Below, piece by piece: positions 17,901-26,936 of a DNA stretch of 64,000 bases. Below the pieces are notes generated by a model. The model worked only from the letters and a program-made list of their open reading frames with translations, did not search any database and was not told the DNA's origin. Positions within the stretch are counted from its first letter, which is position 1; each line of letters begins with the position of its first letter. The DNA is from Murinocardiopsis flavida (GTDB lineage Bacteria > Actinomycetota > Actinomycetes > Streptosporangiales > Streptosporangiaceae), in contig NZ_PYGA01000019.1 in the NCBI RefSeq assembly GCF_003014485.1, positions 89,389-153,388 on the forward strand, in the 5' to 3' direction. The translations under genes were made by a program, and so were the position numbers.

Positions 17901-18725
17901 CTAGCCGCTGACGCCCCGCTGGTAGGCGCCGGGTGGGACGCCCTTGTGGCGCTTGAAGTGCCGCGTCAGGTGCGCCTGGTCGGCGAAGCCCACCTGCGCG
18001 GCGACGTCGGCGGGCCCGACCCCCGCGCGCAGCAGCTGCTGCGCGCGGTGCACCCGGACCTGGTTGAGGTAGGCGTGCGGCGGCAGCCCGTACGCGGCGG
18101 CGAACGCGCGGTTCAGCGCGTACGGCGACGCGCCGACGAGGCGCGCCAGCTCCTCCAGCCGGGGCGGGTCGACGATGCGCTCGTGCAGCAGGTCGCGCGC
18201 CGCCGCGACGGCGAGCGGCGCGGCGGTGCGCTCGGCGCCCTGCACCGGCGTCCCGGCGTAGCGGCGGACGATGTGTTCCATCGCGTGCCTGAGCAGCGCG
18301 GACGCGCTGAGTTGGTCGCCCGCTCCGGCCGCCCGGTGGGCCGCGCGCACCCGGCGGGCCCCCTCGGCGTCGTCGGCGGTGGTGACGGCGAAGCCGGGCG
18401 GCCCGCCGCCGCCGAGGTCGCGCGCGACCGACTCCATCATCGCGATGTCGGGGTAGAGCACCCGGTAGGTCCACCCTTCGGGGACGCCGGCGTGCCCGGT
18501 GTGCACCTCCTCGGGGTCGAGCAGCGCGAGCCCGCCCGGGCCCACGCGGATGGTCTCGCCCCGGAACGCGTACTCCTCGATCCCGGCCTCGATGAGCCCG
18601 ATGGTGTAGGTGGGGTGCGTGTGGCGGCCGAACGCGTGCCGGACGAACGTGGCGTCCAGCATCTCCACCTCAGGGACGCCGGGGTGCCGCCAGTAGTGCG
18701 CGTGTTCTCGGCCGACCAGTGCCAT
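17901..18725 (-). CDS. AraC family transcriptional regulator
   Basis: 274 residues. An N-terminal cupin-like AraC binding domain (about 20-95, with HTHPTYTIGLIEAG and GGLALLDPEEVHTGHAG) precedes two helix-turn-helix motifs at about 175-270 (LEELARLVGASPYALNRAF and DVAAQVGFADQAHLTRHFKRH). Such regulators commonly precede azlCD, and here it lies upstream of azlC on the same strand. It probably senses an amino acid and controls the exporter; this is inferred from position. Confidence 0.92.
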   Translation of the reverse strand: MALVGREHAHYWRHPGVPEVEMLDATFVRHAFGRHTHPTYTIGLIEAGIEEYAFRGETIRVGPGGLALLDPEEVHTGHAGVPEGWTYRVLYPDIAMMESVARDLGGGGPPGFAVTTADDAEGARRVRAAHRAAGAGDQLSASALLRHAMEHIVRRYAGTPVQGAERTAAPLAVAAARDLLHERIVDPPRLEELARLVGASPYALNRAFAAAYGLPPHAYLNQVRVHRAQQLLRAGVGPADVAAQVGFADQAHLTRHFKRHKGVPPGAYQRGVSG

Positions 18726-18993
18726 GATCTCCAGAGTACGAGGTCAGCGCGGGCGGCGCGGCCGGGGGAGGAGGGCGGGCGGGGGAGTGCCGTGCGCCGT
18801 ACGGAGCGCGGCGGTGCCGGGCTGATCCCCGCGGCCGTGCCGCGGTGCGGAGCGCGGTCCCCGGCACCGGCCGCGGTGGCGCTGTGTAGATCCCTGCGAT
18901 GGTTTGGTGGTGCGCCGTGGGGTTGCGCTGTGGGGGCCTCGGCACAGGGCGCGGGGGCACCATTCGGGAACCGCACGGCTTAAGGTCGCAGTC

Positions 18994-19437
18994 ATGCTGA
19001 ACGTCTCCCTGGCCACCGGAAACGCCGACCTCTTCCCCGCCTTCGCGATCCGCGGTGCGGTGTTCATCGCCGAGCAGGCGGTGCCCGCCGAGATGGAGAG
19101 CGACACCGACGACCTCACCGCCGATCACTTCCTCGCGCGGCTCGACGGCGCGCCCGTGGGCACCGGTCGCCTCGTCGTGCATGGCGCGGAGGCGCACCTC
19201 GGCCGCCTCGCGGTGCTGCCCCAGGCGCGCGGTGCGCGGGTGGGTGTGGCGCTGGTGGCGGCGATCGAGCGGCGCGCGGCCGAGCGGGGCCTCTCAGCGG
19301 TCGACCTCAACGCGCAGTCCGACGCCATCGGGTTCTACGAGAAGCTCGGCTACGCGGCGTTCGGCCCGGAGTTCATGGACGCGGGGATCCCGCACCAGGC
19401 GATGCGCAAGGTACTGCCGCAAGCGGCCGAGGAATGA
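18994..19437 (+). CDS. GNAT family N-acetyltransferase
   Basis: 147 residues from ATG 18994; upstream in-frame sequence has no family features. It resembles the ElaA/YjcF subgroup: an early AFAIRGAVFIAEQAVPAEME, then LGRLAVLPQARGARVGVALV, which is the acetyl-CoA pyrophosphate loop, and FYEKLGYAAFGPEFMDAGIPH near the C-terminus. The acceptor substrate is unknown. Confidence 0.9.
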   Translation: MLNVSLATGNADLFPAFAIRGAVFIAEQAVPAEMESDTDDLTADHFLARLDGAPVGTGRLVVHGAEAHLGRLAVLPQARGARVGVALVAAIERRAAERGLSAVDLNAQSDAIGFYEKLGYAAFGPEFMDAGIPHQAMRKVLPQAAEE

Positions 19438-19895
19438 GCGACCGCCGGGCCGCGGGGTCTTGGGGCCGCCGGTTCAAGGGCGCGGAGTCTGGAGCCGCCG
19501 GGTCTCGGGCCGCGGGTTTTCGGAGCGTCGGGTTTCGGAGTGTGGGGTTCGGGGCCAGAGCGTCCCTGTCCGTAGAGGACAAGGGCCAGGCTGCGAGGCG
19601 GCTGCGCAGCAGCGACCGCCGAAACACCCCCTGAACTGGGCCGCTCGGACCGGCACCCCAAGGGCGTCACCGCGCCACCGCTCTACCCCTGCACCGCCGC
19701 GGTGGTCGGAATCACGAAATAGGGCTCCTCGCGGGGCCGTTGCACCAGTGGTGCCCGTGCGGCGCGTGGATCGCGCGCACCCCCGTGGGCACCGGGGCGG
19801 CTGTCGACCCGGAACTACTACCGAGTAATATTCGGTTTCGGTGCCGGGTGACGCACACCGGCCCCACAGCCGACGAGAGAGCAGAGAAAGAGGCC
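19438..19895. other. Intergenic region: degenerate repeats and promoter of the thioesterase gene
   Basis: 458 bp. Bases 19460-19560 hold imperfect short repeats of CGGGTTTCGGAG type. Bases 19595-19620 (GCTGCGCAGCAGCGACCG) resemble the complement of the hairpin loop region at 17726-17745. The right half carries the putative promoter and operator of the thioesterase gene. No gene is supported here. Confidence 0.5.
19802..19836 (+). promoter_or_regulatory. Putative promoter with palindromic operator before the thioesterase gene
   Basis: A near-consensus -10 (TAATAT, 19826-19831) lies 18 bp after TGTCGA (19802). It sits inside the inverted repeat ACCGA-N7-TCGGT (19820-19836), which could be a repressor site. 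The thioesterase start is 60 bp downstream. Based on sequence alone. Confidence 0.45.
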
Positions 19896-20555
19896 ATGAC
19901 GGTCGACGCGCAGCCGGTCGCGGAACTCCCCGACCCCCGGGACTTCGGATTCACGGTGGTACACCGCGAGGAGCTGTCCGACGAACTCCTCGCCCTTGTC
20001 GAGGACGCCCGTGCCCTCAACGACGCCGTCGCGCACACCGACGTCGCCCCGGAGGCGCTCGCCCAGGCGCGTGCCGCCATCGCCGCCGCCACCGAGACGC
20101 TGAACGGCGCGCGCCGCCCCACCGGCGCCATGGTCGCCGGGCGCGACTCCCGCGGCCGCCCCGAGTACGGCACCATCGCCAACATCGTCGCCGGCCCCGT
20201 CAACCCCGCGGCGCCGCCCCTCGAACTGGCGCACACCGACGACGGCGTGCGCGGCGAGGTCACCCTCAACGGCAGCTACGAAGGCCCGCCGGGGCTCGTC
20301 CACGGCGGCTGGGTCGCCGCGCTCCTCGACCAGGCGCTGGGCAGCGCGGCGTCGGCAGCGGGCATGCCGGGGCTGACCGCCCACCTCGACGTCGACTACC
20401 GCAACCCCACGCCGCTGCACAACCCGCTCACCGTCACCGCCAGGGTCACCGGCACCGAGCGCCGCAAGGTCTTCGTCTCGGCGGAGATCCGGCACAATGG
20501 CGAACTGACCGCCGAGGGCACCGCGATCATGGTCCAACTCATGCTCCCGTCCTGA
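19896..20555 (+). CDS. PaaI-family (hotdog-fold) thioesterase
   Basis: 219 residues from ATG 19896, chosen for AAAGAGG 5 nt upstream; the frame is open to 19740 without a ribosome site. A helical N-terminal half precedes the hotdog domain with GPPGLVHGGWVAALLDQALG, the 4HBT active-site helix, and LDVDYRNPTPLHNPLTV. It probably hydrolyses an acyl-CoA. It lies 71 nt upstream of an acyl-CoA synthetase, so the two may act on the same acyl chains. Confidence 0.9.
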   Translation: MTVDAQPVAELPDPRDFGFTVVHREELSDELLALVEDARALNDAVAHTDVAPEALAQARAAIAAATETLNGARRPTGAMVAGRDSRGRPEYGTIANIVAGPVNPAAPPLELAHTDDGVRGEVTLNGSYEGPPGLVHGGWVAALLDQALGSAASAAGMPGLTAHLDVDYRNPTPLHNPLTVTARVTGTERRKVFVSAEIRHNGELTAEGTAIMVQLMLPS

Positions 20556-20626
20556 ACCGCCGCACCCTCCCCGCCCCGCCGGCCGCGGCAGCGGACCGGC
20601 GCAGCCGACACCGTGAGCAGGCGAGC

Positions 20627-22429
20627 ATGACCGACGACAGCGCCGACCCGCGGTCGGCCCCCGAGGGTGGCGCGCCCGCCGAGCGCAGCGCTCCCGCACG
20701 GGCACGGCCGCCCGCCTCCGGCGGCCTCGCCGAACCGGTGTTCGCCAAGGCGGCGGCCGAACCGTCGGCGGCCGTCCTCGCCAGGAAGGGGCCGGACGGC
20801 TGGTACGACGTCACGGCGGCCGAGTTCGCCGCCGAGGTCTCGGCGCTCGCGCGCGGGATCGCCGCCGCCGGGATCGAGCCGGGCGACCGGGTGGGGCTGC
20901 TCGCCGAGAACGCCTACGAGTGGACCCTCTTCGACTACGCCGTGTGGTCCGCCGGGGCGATCGGGGTGCCGATCTACCCGTCGTCGTCCGACGGCCAGAC
21001 CACCTGGATCCTCTCCGACTCCGGTGCGCGCGCCTGCGTGGTCGACACCGCCGAGCGCGCGGCGCAGCTCGCGTCCCTGCGCGGGTCGCTGCCCGAGCTG
21101 CGCCACGTGTGGTGCGTCGCCGACGGCGCGGTCGGCGAACTGGTGGACCGCGGCGCGGACGCCGCCCCCGACGAGATCGAGCGCCGCCGCGCGGCGGTCG
21201 CGCCGTCCGACACCGCGACCATCGTCTACACCTCCGGCACCACCGGCGCGCCCAAGGGCTGCGTCCTCACCCACGCCAACTTCTTCGCCGAGGTCGACAA
21301 CATCATCGCCGACCTGCCGGACCTGTTCCACCCCGACTCCCACGGCGAGGGGCCGCGCACGCTGCTGTTCCTCCCGCTGGCGCACGTGTTCGGGCGCATG
21401 GTGCAGGTGTGCGCGCTGCACGCCGGGGTGCTCCTCGGCCACACCCCGAGCGTGCGCAGCCTCCTCGCCGACCTCGCGGCTTTCCAGCCGACGTTCCTGC
21501 TCGCGGTCCCCTACGTCCTGGAGAAGGTGCACGACAACGCGCGCGGCCAGGCCGGCGGCGGCGTCAAGGGCAGGATCTTCGAGGCGGCGCGCGCCCACGC
21601 GGTCGCCTACAGCGAAGCCCTCGACACCGGCGGGCCGACCTGGGCGCAGCGCATCGCGCACCGCGTGTTCGACCGGCTCGTCTACGCCAAGATCATGGGG
21701 GCGCTCGGCGGCCGGGCCACCCGCGCCATCACCGGCGGCGGTGCGCTGGAACCGCGGCTGCTGCACTTCTTCCGCGGGATCGGGCTGGAGGTCGTCGAGG
21801 GCTACGGGCTGACCGAGACCACGGCGGCCGTGGTCGCCAACCGGCCGGGGCGCATCCGCCCGGGCACCGTCGGCACCCCCCTGCCCGGCGCGGCGGTGCG
21901 CCTCGCCGAGGACGGCGAGATCCTCGTCCAGGGCGCCCAGGTCTTCGACCGGTACTGGAACAACGAGGACGCCACGCGGGAGGCGTTCCGCGGCGGGTGG
22001 TTCGCGACCGGCGACCTCGGCGCCTTCGACGCGGCCGGCGACCTGCGCATCATCGGGCGCAAGAAGGAGATCCTGGTGACCGCCGGCGGCAAGAACGTCA
22101 TCCCCGGGCCCACCGAGGAGCGGGTGCGCGAACACCCGCTCGTGTACCAGTGCATGGTGGTCGGCGACGGCCGCCCCTACGTCACCGCGCTGGTCACCCT
22201 GGACGCCGAGGAGCGCGCCGGAATGGACGACGCCGCGGTCGACGCCGCGGTCCAGGAGGCGGTCGACGCGGCCAACCGGCACGTGTCGAAGGCGGAGTCG
22301 ATCCGCCGCTTCACCGTCCTGCCGTCGCCGTTCACCGAGGCGGACGGGACCCTCACCCCCACCCTCAAGCTGCGCCGCCCCGCGATCCTGCGGCACCACG
22401 CCGCCGAGATCGAGGGCATGTACGGCTAG
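20627..22429 (+). CDS. Long-chain fatty acid-CoA ligase (AMP-binding)
   Basis: 600 residues from ATG 20627, with GAGCAGG upstream. The frame runs further upstream only as a shadow of the thioesterase gene. Adenylation motifs are YTSGTTGAPKGC (P-loop), GYGLTETT, GWFATGDLG and IGRKKEILVTAGGKNV, in the right order for the FadD15-like long-chain class. It activates fatty acids to acyl-CoA at the membrane or in the cytoplasm. It is probably cotranscribed with the thioesterase. Confidence 0.94.
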   Translation: MTDDSADPRSAPEGGAPAERSAPARARPPASGGLAEPVFAKAAAEPSAAVLARKGPDGWYDVTAAEFAAEVSALARGIAAAGIEPGDRVGLLAENAYEWTLFDYAVWSAGAIGVPIYPSSSDGQTTWILSDSGARACVVDTAERAAQLASLRGSLPELRHVWCVADGAVGELVDRGADAAPDEIERRRAAVAPSDTATIVYTSGTTGAPKGCVLTHANFFAEVDNIIADLPDLFHPDSHGEGPRTLLFLPLAHVFGRMVQVCALHAGVLLGHTPSVRSLLADLAAFQPTFLLAVPYVLEKVHDNARGQAGGGVKGRIFEAARAHAVAYSEALDTGGPTWAQRIAHRVFDRLVYAKIMGALGGRATRAITGGGALEPRLLHFFRGIGLEVVEGYGLTETTAAVVANRPGRIRPGTVGTPLPGAAVRLAEDGEILVQGAQVFDRYWNNEDATREAFRGGWFATGDLGAFDAAGDLRIIGRKKEILVTAGGKNVIPGPTEERVREHPLVYQCMVVGDGRPYVTALVTLDAEERAGMDDAAVDAAVQEAVDAANRHVSKAESIRRFTVLPSPFTEADGTLTPTLKLRRPAILRHHAAEIEGMYG

Positions 22430-22503
22430 GGCGCGTCTGGCTGATCTGCGGATCCCCGGTTCCTCCGCATCCCCTTGCCGATCTTGACGAACTGTTCCCT
22501 CAA

Positions 22504-22672
22504 CCGCGAGTGGACTTTCGGTGTTGTGGGCCGGAGGTCTGCGGGGCGGCCTTGTCGCCGGGCGGCATGCGGGTGGTCTGCGGGGAAAGGCAGCGCCGAG
22601 GGCTGCGGGTGGGCGGGGTGGGCAGTGGCCTGCACGGTCTCCGAGTGGGGACAAGCAGCACCAAAGGCGGCG
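22504..22672 (+). repeat. 169-bp inverted repeat, left arm
   Basis: Exact reverse complement of 22938-23106 when the blocks are compared base by base; the arms are separated by 265 bp. Confidence 0.93.
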
Positions 22673-22723
22673 GGTGGGTGAGGCCGTAGTCACCTATCCG
22701 ATGCCCGTTTCCTCCTCATGTCC

Positions 22724-22789
22724 TCGCTGATCTTGACGAAAGTGTTCCCTCAATGGCGGTTGAGGGAACACTTTCGTCAAGATCAGCGA
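22724..22789. repeat. Perfect 30-bp stem, 6-nt loop
   Basis: 22724-22753 (begins TCGCTGATCTTGACGAAAG) is the exact complement of 22760-22789; the loop is TGGCGG. Similarity continues outward with interruptions to 22700 and 22813. If transcribed it would form a very stable hairpin. Confidence 0.93.
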
Positions 22790-22937
22790 GAGCGTCGGGA
22801 GGAAACGGACATGACGGCGGCGCTCAGGCGCCGAGACTGACGGGGAGTGCGGTCTCGGCGCGGACAACCGCCGCCAACGCAGTCTCGGTGCGTGCGGGGT
22901 GGCGCCACGCCGTCGATGACCGCCGGCCCGGGCCATG

Positions 22938-23106
22938 CGCCGCCTTTGGTGCTGCTTGTCCCCACTCGGAGACCGTGCAGGCCACTGCCCACCCCGCCCA
23001 CCCGCAGCCCTCGGCGCTGCCTTTCCCCGCAGACCACCCGCATGCCGCCCGGCGACAAGGCCGCCCCGCAGACCTCCGGCCCACAACACCGAAAGTCCAC
23101 TCGCGG
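22938..23106 (-). repeat. 169-bp inverted repeat, right arm
   Basis: Mirror of 22504-22672 with no mismatch found. Confidence 0.93.
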
Positions 23107-23285
23107 CCGAGGGGCCGGTTTCATCGCGACCGGCGGGGAACTGCGGGGAAACGGACACTCGGACGGCCGACCACCCCCGCGTGCACTCGCGCGGCGCCAA
23201 CGTGGGTAGGGACCGCGGTACGGCGCCGACGCGCCACGCCCCGCGCGGCTCCGCGGGGGCGGCCGCACGACCGAGAAGAGGCCAG

Positions 23286-23696
23286 ATGAGCGCGATCGAT
23301 CCCGCGACGGTGCCGACCCAGCTGTTCGACTGGGGCCGGATCACCTGGCGGGTGTCGCCGGACAACGTCCCCGGCACCGGCATCACAGTGGGCGACGTCG
23401 TGATCTTCCCCGGCAAGGGGCACGACCACCACACCCACCCCGGATCCGACGAGGTCCTCTACGTCGTCGCCGGGCGCGGCGAGCAGACCGTCGGCGACGG
23501 CCCCGCCTTCCCCGTCGCAGCGGGCGACATGGTCCACGTGCCGCGCGGCGTCCTGCACTCCACCCACAACACCGGCTGGAGCGTCCTGCACCTGGTCGCG
23601 ATCTACAACCCGGCGGGGGCGGAACAGGCGCTGCGCGACGCGCCGGGCTTCCGCGAGATCGGCCCCGGCGAGCAGGCCACCCTGGCGAACGCATGA
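23286..23696 (+). CDS. Cupin-domain protein
   Basis: 136 residues from ATG 23286, with GAAGAGG 6 nt upstream. A single cupin barrel has the metal motif 1 GKGHDHHTHPGSDEVLYVVAGRG (read as H-x-H-x4-E-x6-G) and motif 2 with GDMVHVPRGVLHSTHN. It probably binds a divalent metal. It is first in a tight series with the Tm-1-like and PEP-hydrolase-like genes (34 nt to the next start), so it may process or sense the same substrate. Confidence 0.88.
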   Translation: MSAIDPATVPTQLFDWGRITWRVSPDNVPGTGITVGDVVIFPGKGHDHHTHPGSDEVLYVVAGRGEQTVGDGPAFPVAAGDMVHVPRGVLHSTHNTGWSVLHLVAIYNPAGAEQALRDAPGFREIGPGEQATLANA

Positions 23697-23730
23697 GCGC
23701 CCCCGCCGCGCGCGCCGCCGGAGGCGCGCC

Positions 23731-24990
23731 ATGACCACCGTCGCACTGCTGGGCACCCTCGACACCAAAGGCGCCGAGTGCGCCTTCGTGTGCGACCGGA
23801 TCCGCCGTTCCGGCGCCGTGCCGCTCCTCGTGGACTGCGGCGTGTTCGCGCCCCAAGACGCGCGCCCCGACATCGACCGCGCCGAGGTGGCCCGCAGCGG
23901 CGGATACGACCTCGGCGCGCTTGCCGCAGCGGGTGACCGCGGCGCCGCCGTCGCCGCGACCGCGGAAGGCGCGGCCGCCGTGCTGGCGCGGCTGCACGCC
24001 GAAGGCCGCATCGACGCCGCCATGGGCGTCGGCGGCTCCGGCGGCACCTCCATCGCCGCGCGGGCGCTGCGCGGCCTGCCCCTGGGGTTCCCGAAGCTGG
24101 TCGTGTCGACGGCGGCGTCCGGCCAGACCGCGCCCTACGTCGGGGAGAGCGACCTCGTCCTGTTCCCCAGCGTGGTCGACATCGCCGGGCTCAACGCGAT
24201 CTCCACCCGGATCCTCGCCAACGCCTGCGACGCCGTGCTGGGCATGGCGGCCGGGGCCGCCGTCGAGTACCGCGCGCCCGGCCCCGCCATCGCGGCGAGC
24301 ATGTTCGGCGTCACCACCGAGTGCGTCGGACACGCGCGTGCCCTGCTGGAGGAGCGGGACTACGAGGTCCTCGTGTTCCACATGACCGGTGCCGGCGGGC
24401 GCACACTGGAGTCCCTCGTGGCGCGGGGCGCGCTGCACGGCGTCCTCGACATCACGACGACCGAACTCGCCGACGAGCTGGTGGGCGGGGTCATGTCGGC
24501 GGGCCCCGGCCGCCTCACGGGGGAGGGCCCGCTGCCGACACCCCGCGTGGTGTCGCTGGGCGCCCTCGACATGGTCAACTTCGGCCCGCGCGACACCGTC
24601 CCCGCCGCGTTCGCCGACCGCACGCTGTACGTGCACAACGCCGGGGTCACCCTGATGCGGACCACCGCCGAGGAGTGCGCGGAGCTGGGCGCGCGCCTGG
24701 CCGCCCGGGCGGCGGGGCTCGACTCGCCCGCTGCGGTGCTCCTGCCGCTGGGCGGGGTGTCCGCCATCTCCACCGAGGGCGGCCCCTTCCACGACGCCCG
24801 CGCCGACGCCGCCCTGTTCGACGCGGTCCGCGCCGGACTGGCGGGGTCCGACGTCGACCTCGTCGAACTCGACACCCCCATCAACGATCCCCTGTTCGCT
24901 GCGACCGCTGTGCGGGTCCTCGGCGAACTGGCGGAGCGCACGGCACGGCCCGGCAGCGGGGCCACCGACGACACGGACGGGAAACCATGA
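23731..24990 (+). CDS. Tm-1-like ATP-binding domain protein (UPF0261)
   Basis: 419 residues; ATG with GGAGG 7 nt upstream. Family features are the N-terminal [20 protein letters not shown], a central [15 protein letters not shown] nucleotide-binding glycine loop, FGVTTECV, and C-terminal [15 protein letters not shown]. In plants the same domain is the N-terminal half of the tomato Tm-1 resistance protein. Bacterial members have no settled reaction. The stop overlaps the next start (ATGA), and that next gene encodes the partner domain. Confidence 0.92.
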   Translation: MTTVALLGTLDTKGAECAFVCDRIRRSGAVPLLVDCGVFAPQDARPDIDRAEVARSGGYDLGALAAAGDRGAAVAATAEGAAAVLARLHAEGRIDAAMGVGGSGGTSIAARALRGLPLGFPKLVVSTAASGQTAPYVGESDLVLFPSVVDIAGLNAISTRILANACDAVLGMAAGAAVEYRAPGPAIAASMFGVTTECVGHARALLEERDYEVLVFHMTGAGGRTLESLVARGALHGVLDITTTELADELVGGVMSAGPGRLTGEGPLPTPRVVSLGALDMVNFGPRDTVPAAFADRTLYVHNAGVTLMRTTAEECAELGARLAARAAGLDSPAAVLLPLGGVSAISTEGGPFHDARADAALFDAVRAGLAGSDVDLVELDTPINDPLFAATAVRVLGELAERTARPGSGATDDTDGKP

Positions 24991-25826
24991 CCAGAGTGCC
25001 CCGAGAGCGCATCCTCGACCTGCTGCGCGCCAAGAGGGCGGCGGGCCGGCCCATCGTCGGCGGCGGCGCCGGGATCGGACTCTCCGCGAAATGCCAGGAG
25101 GCCGGAGGGGCCGACCTGCTGGTCGTCTACAACTCCGGGCGCTACCGGATGGCGGGCCGCGGCTCGCTGGCGGGGCTGCTCGCCTACGGCAACGCCAACG
25201 AGATCGTCGTGGACATGGCGCCCGAGATCCTCACCGCCGTCCGGCGCACGCCCGTCCTCGCCGGGGTCAACGGCACCGACCCGTTCTGCGACTTCGACAC
25301 GTTCCTGCCGCGGCTCGCGGCGCTCGGCTACTCGGGTGTGCAGAACTTCCCCACGGTCGGCCTCATCGACGGGACGTTCCGCGCCAATCTCGAAGAGACC
25401 GGCATGGGCTTCCACCACGAAGTGGACCTCATCGGGCGGGCCCGCGCGCTCGACCTGTTCACCTCGCCCTACGTGTTCTCCGCCGAGGACGCCGCGGCGA
25501 TGGCCGGGGCGGGCGCCGACGTCGTCGTCTGCCACATGGGCCTGACCACCGGCGGCAGCATCGGCGCGGAGACCGCGCCGACCCTGGCGGAGTGCGTCGC
25601 GCGGATCCGCGACTGGGCGGCGGCGGCGCGCGCGGTGCGGGGGGACGTCCTCGTGCTGTGCCACGGCGGCCCCATCGCCGAGCCCGGCGACGCGGCCTTC
25701 ATCCTGCGCGAATGCCCCGGCGTCGACGGCTTCTACGGCGCCTCGTCGATGGAGCGGCTGCCGGTGGAGGAGGCCCTGACCGCGCGCACCCGCGCGTTCA
25801 CCGCCATGGGCGACACGGCGCAGTAG
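24987..25826 (+). CDS. Phosphoenolpyruvate-hydrolase-like TIM-barrel protein
   Basis: 279 residues from ATG 24987, overlapping the previous stop by 4 nt. It matches the PEP_hydrolase family: [39 protein letters not shown], later [28 protein letters not shown] and [10 protein letters not shown]. In plant Tm-1 this barrel is fused to the UPF0261 domain, so the two bacterial proteins probably form one complex or work in sequence. The reaction is not established. Confidence 0.9.
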   Translation: MTRVPRERILDLLRAKRAAGRPIVGGGAGIGLSAKCQEAGGADLLVVYNSGRYRMAGRGSLAGLLAYGNANEIVVDMAPEILTAVRRTPVLAGVNGTDPFCDFDTFLPRLAALGYSGVQNFPTVGLIDGTFRANLEETGMGFHHEVDLIGRARALDLFTSPYVFSAEDAAAMAGAGADVVVCHMGLTTGGSIGAETAPTLAECVARIRDWAAAARAVRGDVLVLCHGGPIAEPGDAAFILRECPGVDGFYGASSMERLPVEEALTARTRAFTAMGDTAQ

Positions 25827-25898
25827 GGGGCGCGGGCACTGCCAAGGGACGAAAAGGCGCCGTGGCGGGGCCCGCACCGCCGCGTATAGGGTCCCGGT

Positions 25899-26936
25899 AT
25901 GGGTTCGCGCGCCGACTACGTGGTGGTCGAGCACGGTTCGTGGCGACTGTACTCCTCGCACTTGGCCGCCACGACGATCGACGTCGACCTCATGGCGGGG
26001 CCGGTGAGCGCGCTGCGGTTCATCCGCGCGCAGCACGGCAGGGAGCCCCATGACTGGCTCGACGACATCTGGTGCGAAGGCGCGGCACTGGTCGACCTCG
26101 ACCGGCGCGAACTGCTGTTCTTCGCCTCGGACCTCGACGGCTACGCGCACCGCGCCGCGGTGCTGGAGGTCCTGTGCGAGACCTGGGCGGGGTGGTGCGT
26201 CCACTGGGCCTACGACGGCCTCGGCGACCTCGTCGCCCGTGTGGGGCTCGACCGGTCGACGGTCCGCAGGGGCACCTCGCCCGACGAGCCCGAGGCGGCC
26301 GACTCATGGGTGGAATGCCTGGTCACCGTCGATGACGGTGAACGCGTGCGCGCCTACCCGCTGCAATCCTGCTCGGCGGGCGAGGTCGTCGGGCACGGGG
26401 ACGGCTTCGCCGCCCGGATCCCCGCGGCGGCGGAGCGCACGTCATGCCCGGAGTTCCCCGACTCCGGGGTCCACCTCGACCTCCCGGGACGGTCCGCCGG
26501 CCTGTGGACGACCGACACCCTGGGCGGCGCGCTGGAGCGCACCGCCGAGCTGTGGCCGGGGTGGCGGTGGGAGTTCTGGGCCGACGACCACGAGCGGCAA
26601 CGCGCCCTCGCCGGCGGCGCGGTGCGGCTGCCCACCCCGTCGCCGGACTCGGGCTTCGGATCGATCGGCACGCGGCTGGACCGCCACCGCAACTACGACC
26701 CGATCGGCTCCGCCCACCGGTTCATCGACCGGATGGCCGCACACGACACCGGTGTGCGGCCCTCACCGGAACTGTTCGATCATGTCGAGGCGCGCCCGAC
26801 GGCAGCCGAATGGGCGGCGCTCGAAGCGGCCGTGCGGCGGTGCGCCGCCGGCCGTCACAGGTGCAGCAGGCCGCCGTCGTGGTGCAGCGCGTCGGCGTCC
26901 TCGTCGTCGAACCACCTGCCGTTCTCGCCCAGGTAG
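25899..26936 (+). CDS. Conserved hypothetical protein
   Basis: 345 residues; the start ATG at 25899 follows a TATAGGGT stretch at about 25885. The sequence is soluble, Trp-rich and acidic (WLDDIWCEGAALVDLDRRELLFFASDLDG, CETWAGWCVHWAYDGLGDL). No family is recognised. The last ~28 codons run 82 nt into the convergent E-set gene, and their Ser/Arg/Cys-rich composition differs from the rest. They look like read-through, so the functional protein may end near residue 318. Confidence 0.7.
   Translation: MGSRADYVVVEHGSWRLYSSHLAATTIDVDLMAGPVSALRFIRAQHGREPHDWLDDIWCEGAALVDLDRRELLFFASDLDGYAHRAAVLEVLCETWAGWCVHWAYDGLGDLVARVGLDRSTVRRGTSPDEPEAADSWVECLVTVDDGERVRAYPLQSCSAGEVVGHGDGFAARIPAAAERTSCPEFPDSGVHLDLPGRSAGLWTTDTLGGALERTAELWPGWRWEFWADDHERQRALAGGAVRLPTPSPDSGFGSIGTRLDRHRNYDPIGSAHRFIDRMAAHDTGVRPSPELFDHVEARPTAAEWAALEAAVRRCAAGRHRCSRPPSWCSASASSSSNHLPFSPR

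Larger units (their letters stand above)
22451..23152. repeat. Composite palindromic element, MITE-like
   Basis: Order of parts: A1 (22451-22503), B (22504-22672), spacer, A2 (22700-22753), 6-nt loop, A2' (22760-22813), spacer, B' (22938-23106), A1' (about 23107-23152). A1 and A2 are similar ~53-bp sequences (both contain GATCTTGACGAA and GTTCCCTCAA). A primed part is the reverse complement of its partner. B/B' is perfect, A2/A2' has a perfect 30-bp core, and A1/A1' is diverged. There is no transposase frame inside and no clear target-site duplication. Confidence 0.8.
22430..23285. other. 856-bp non-coding region holding a nested palindromic element
   Basis: No convincing gene on either strand; open frames are mirror images of each other because the DNA is palindromic. 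The element occupies about 22451-23152 and is described in the separate repeat entries. The last ~130 bp (23153-23285) carry the leader of the cupin gene. Confidence 0.8.

Noticed and set aside
16831..18474. Single fused protein reading from araC DNA through the tandem repeats into azlC
   Set aside because: The upstream part is antisense-like shadow and repeat sequence; AzlC has a normal start at 17574.
22430..23285. Genes within the palindromic region
   Set aside because: Open frames on the two strands are mirror copies imposed by the inverted repeats, with no ribosome sites or family features.
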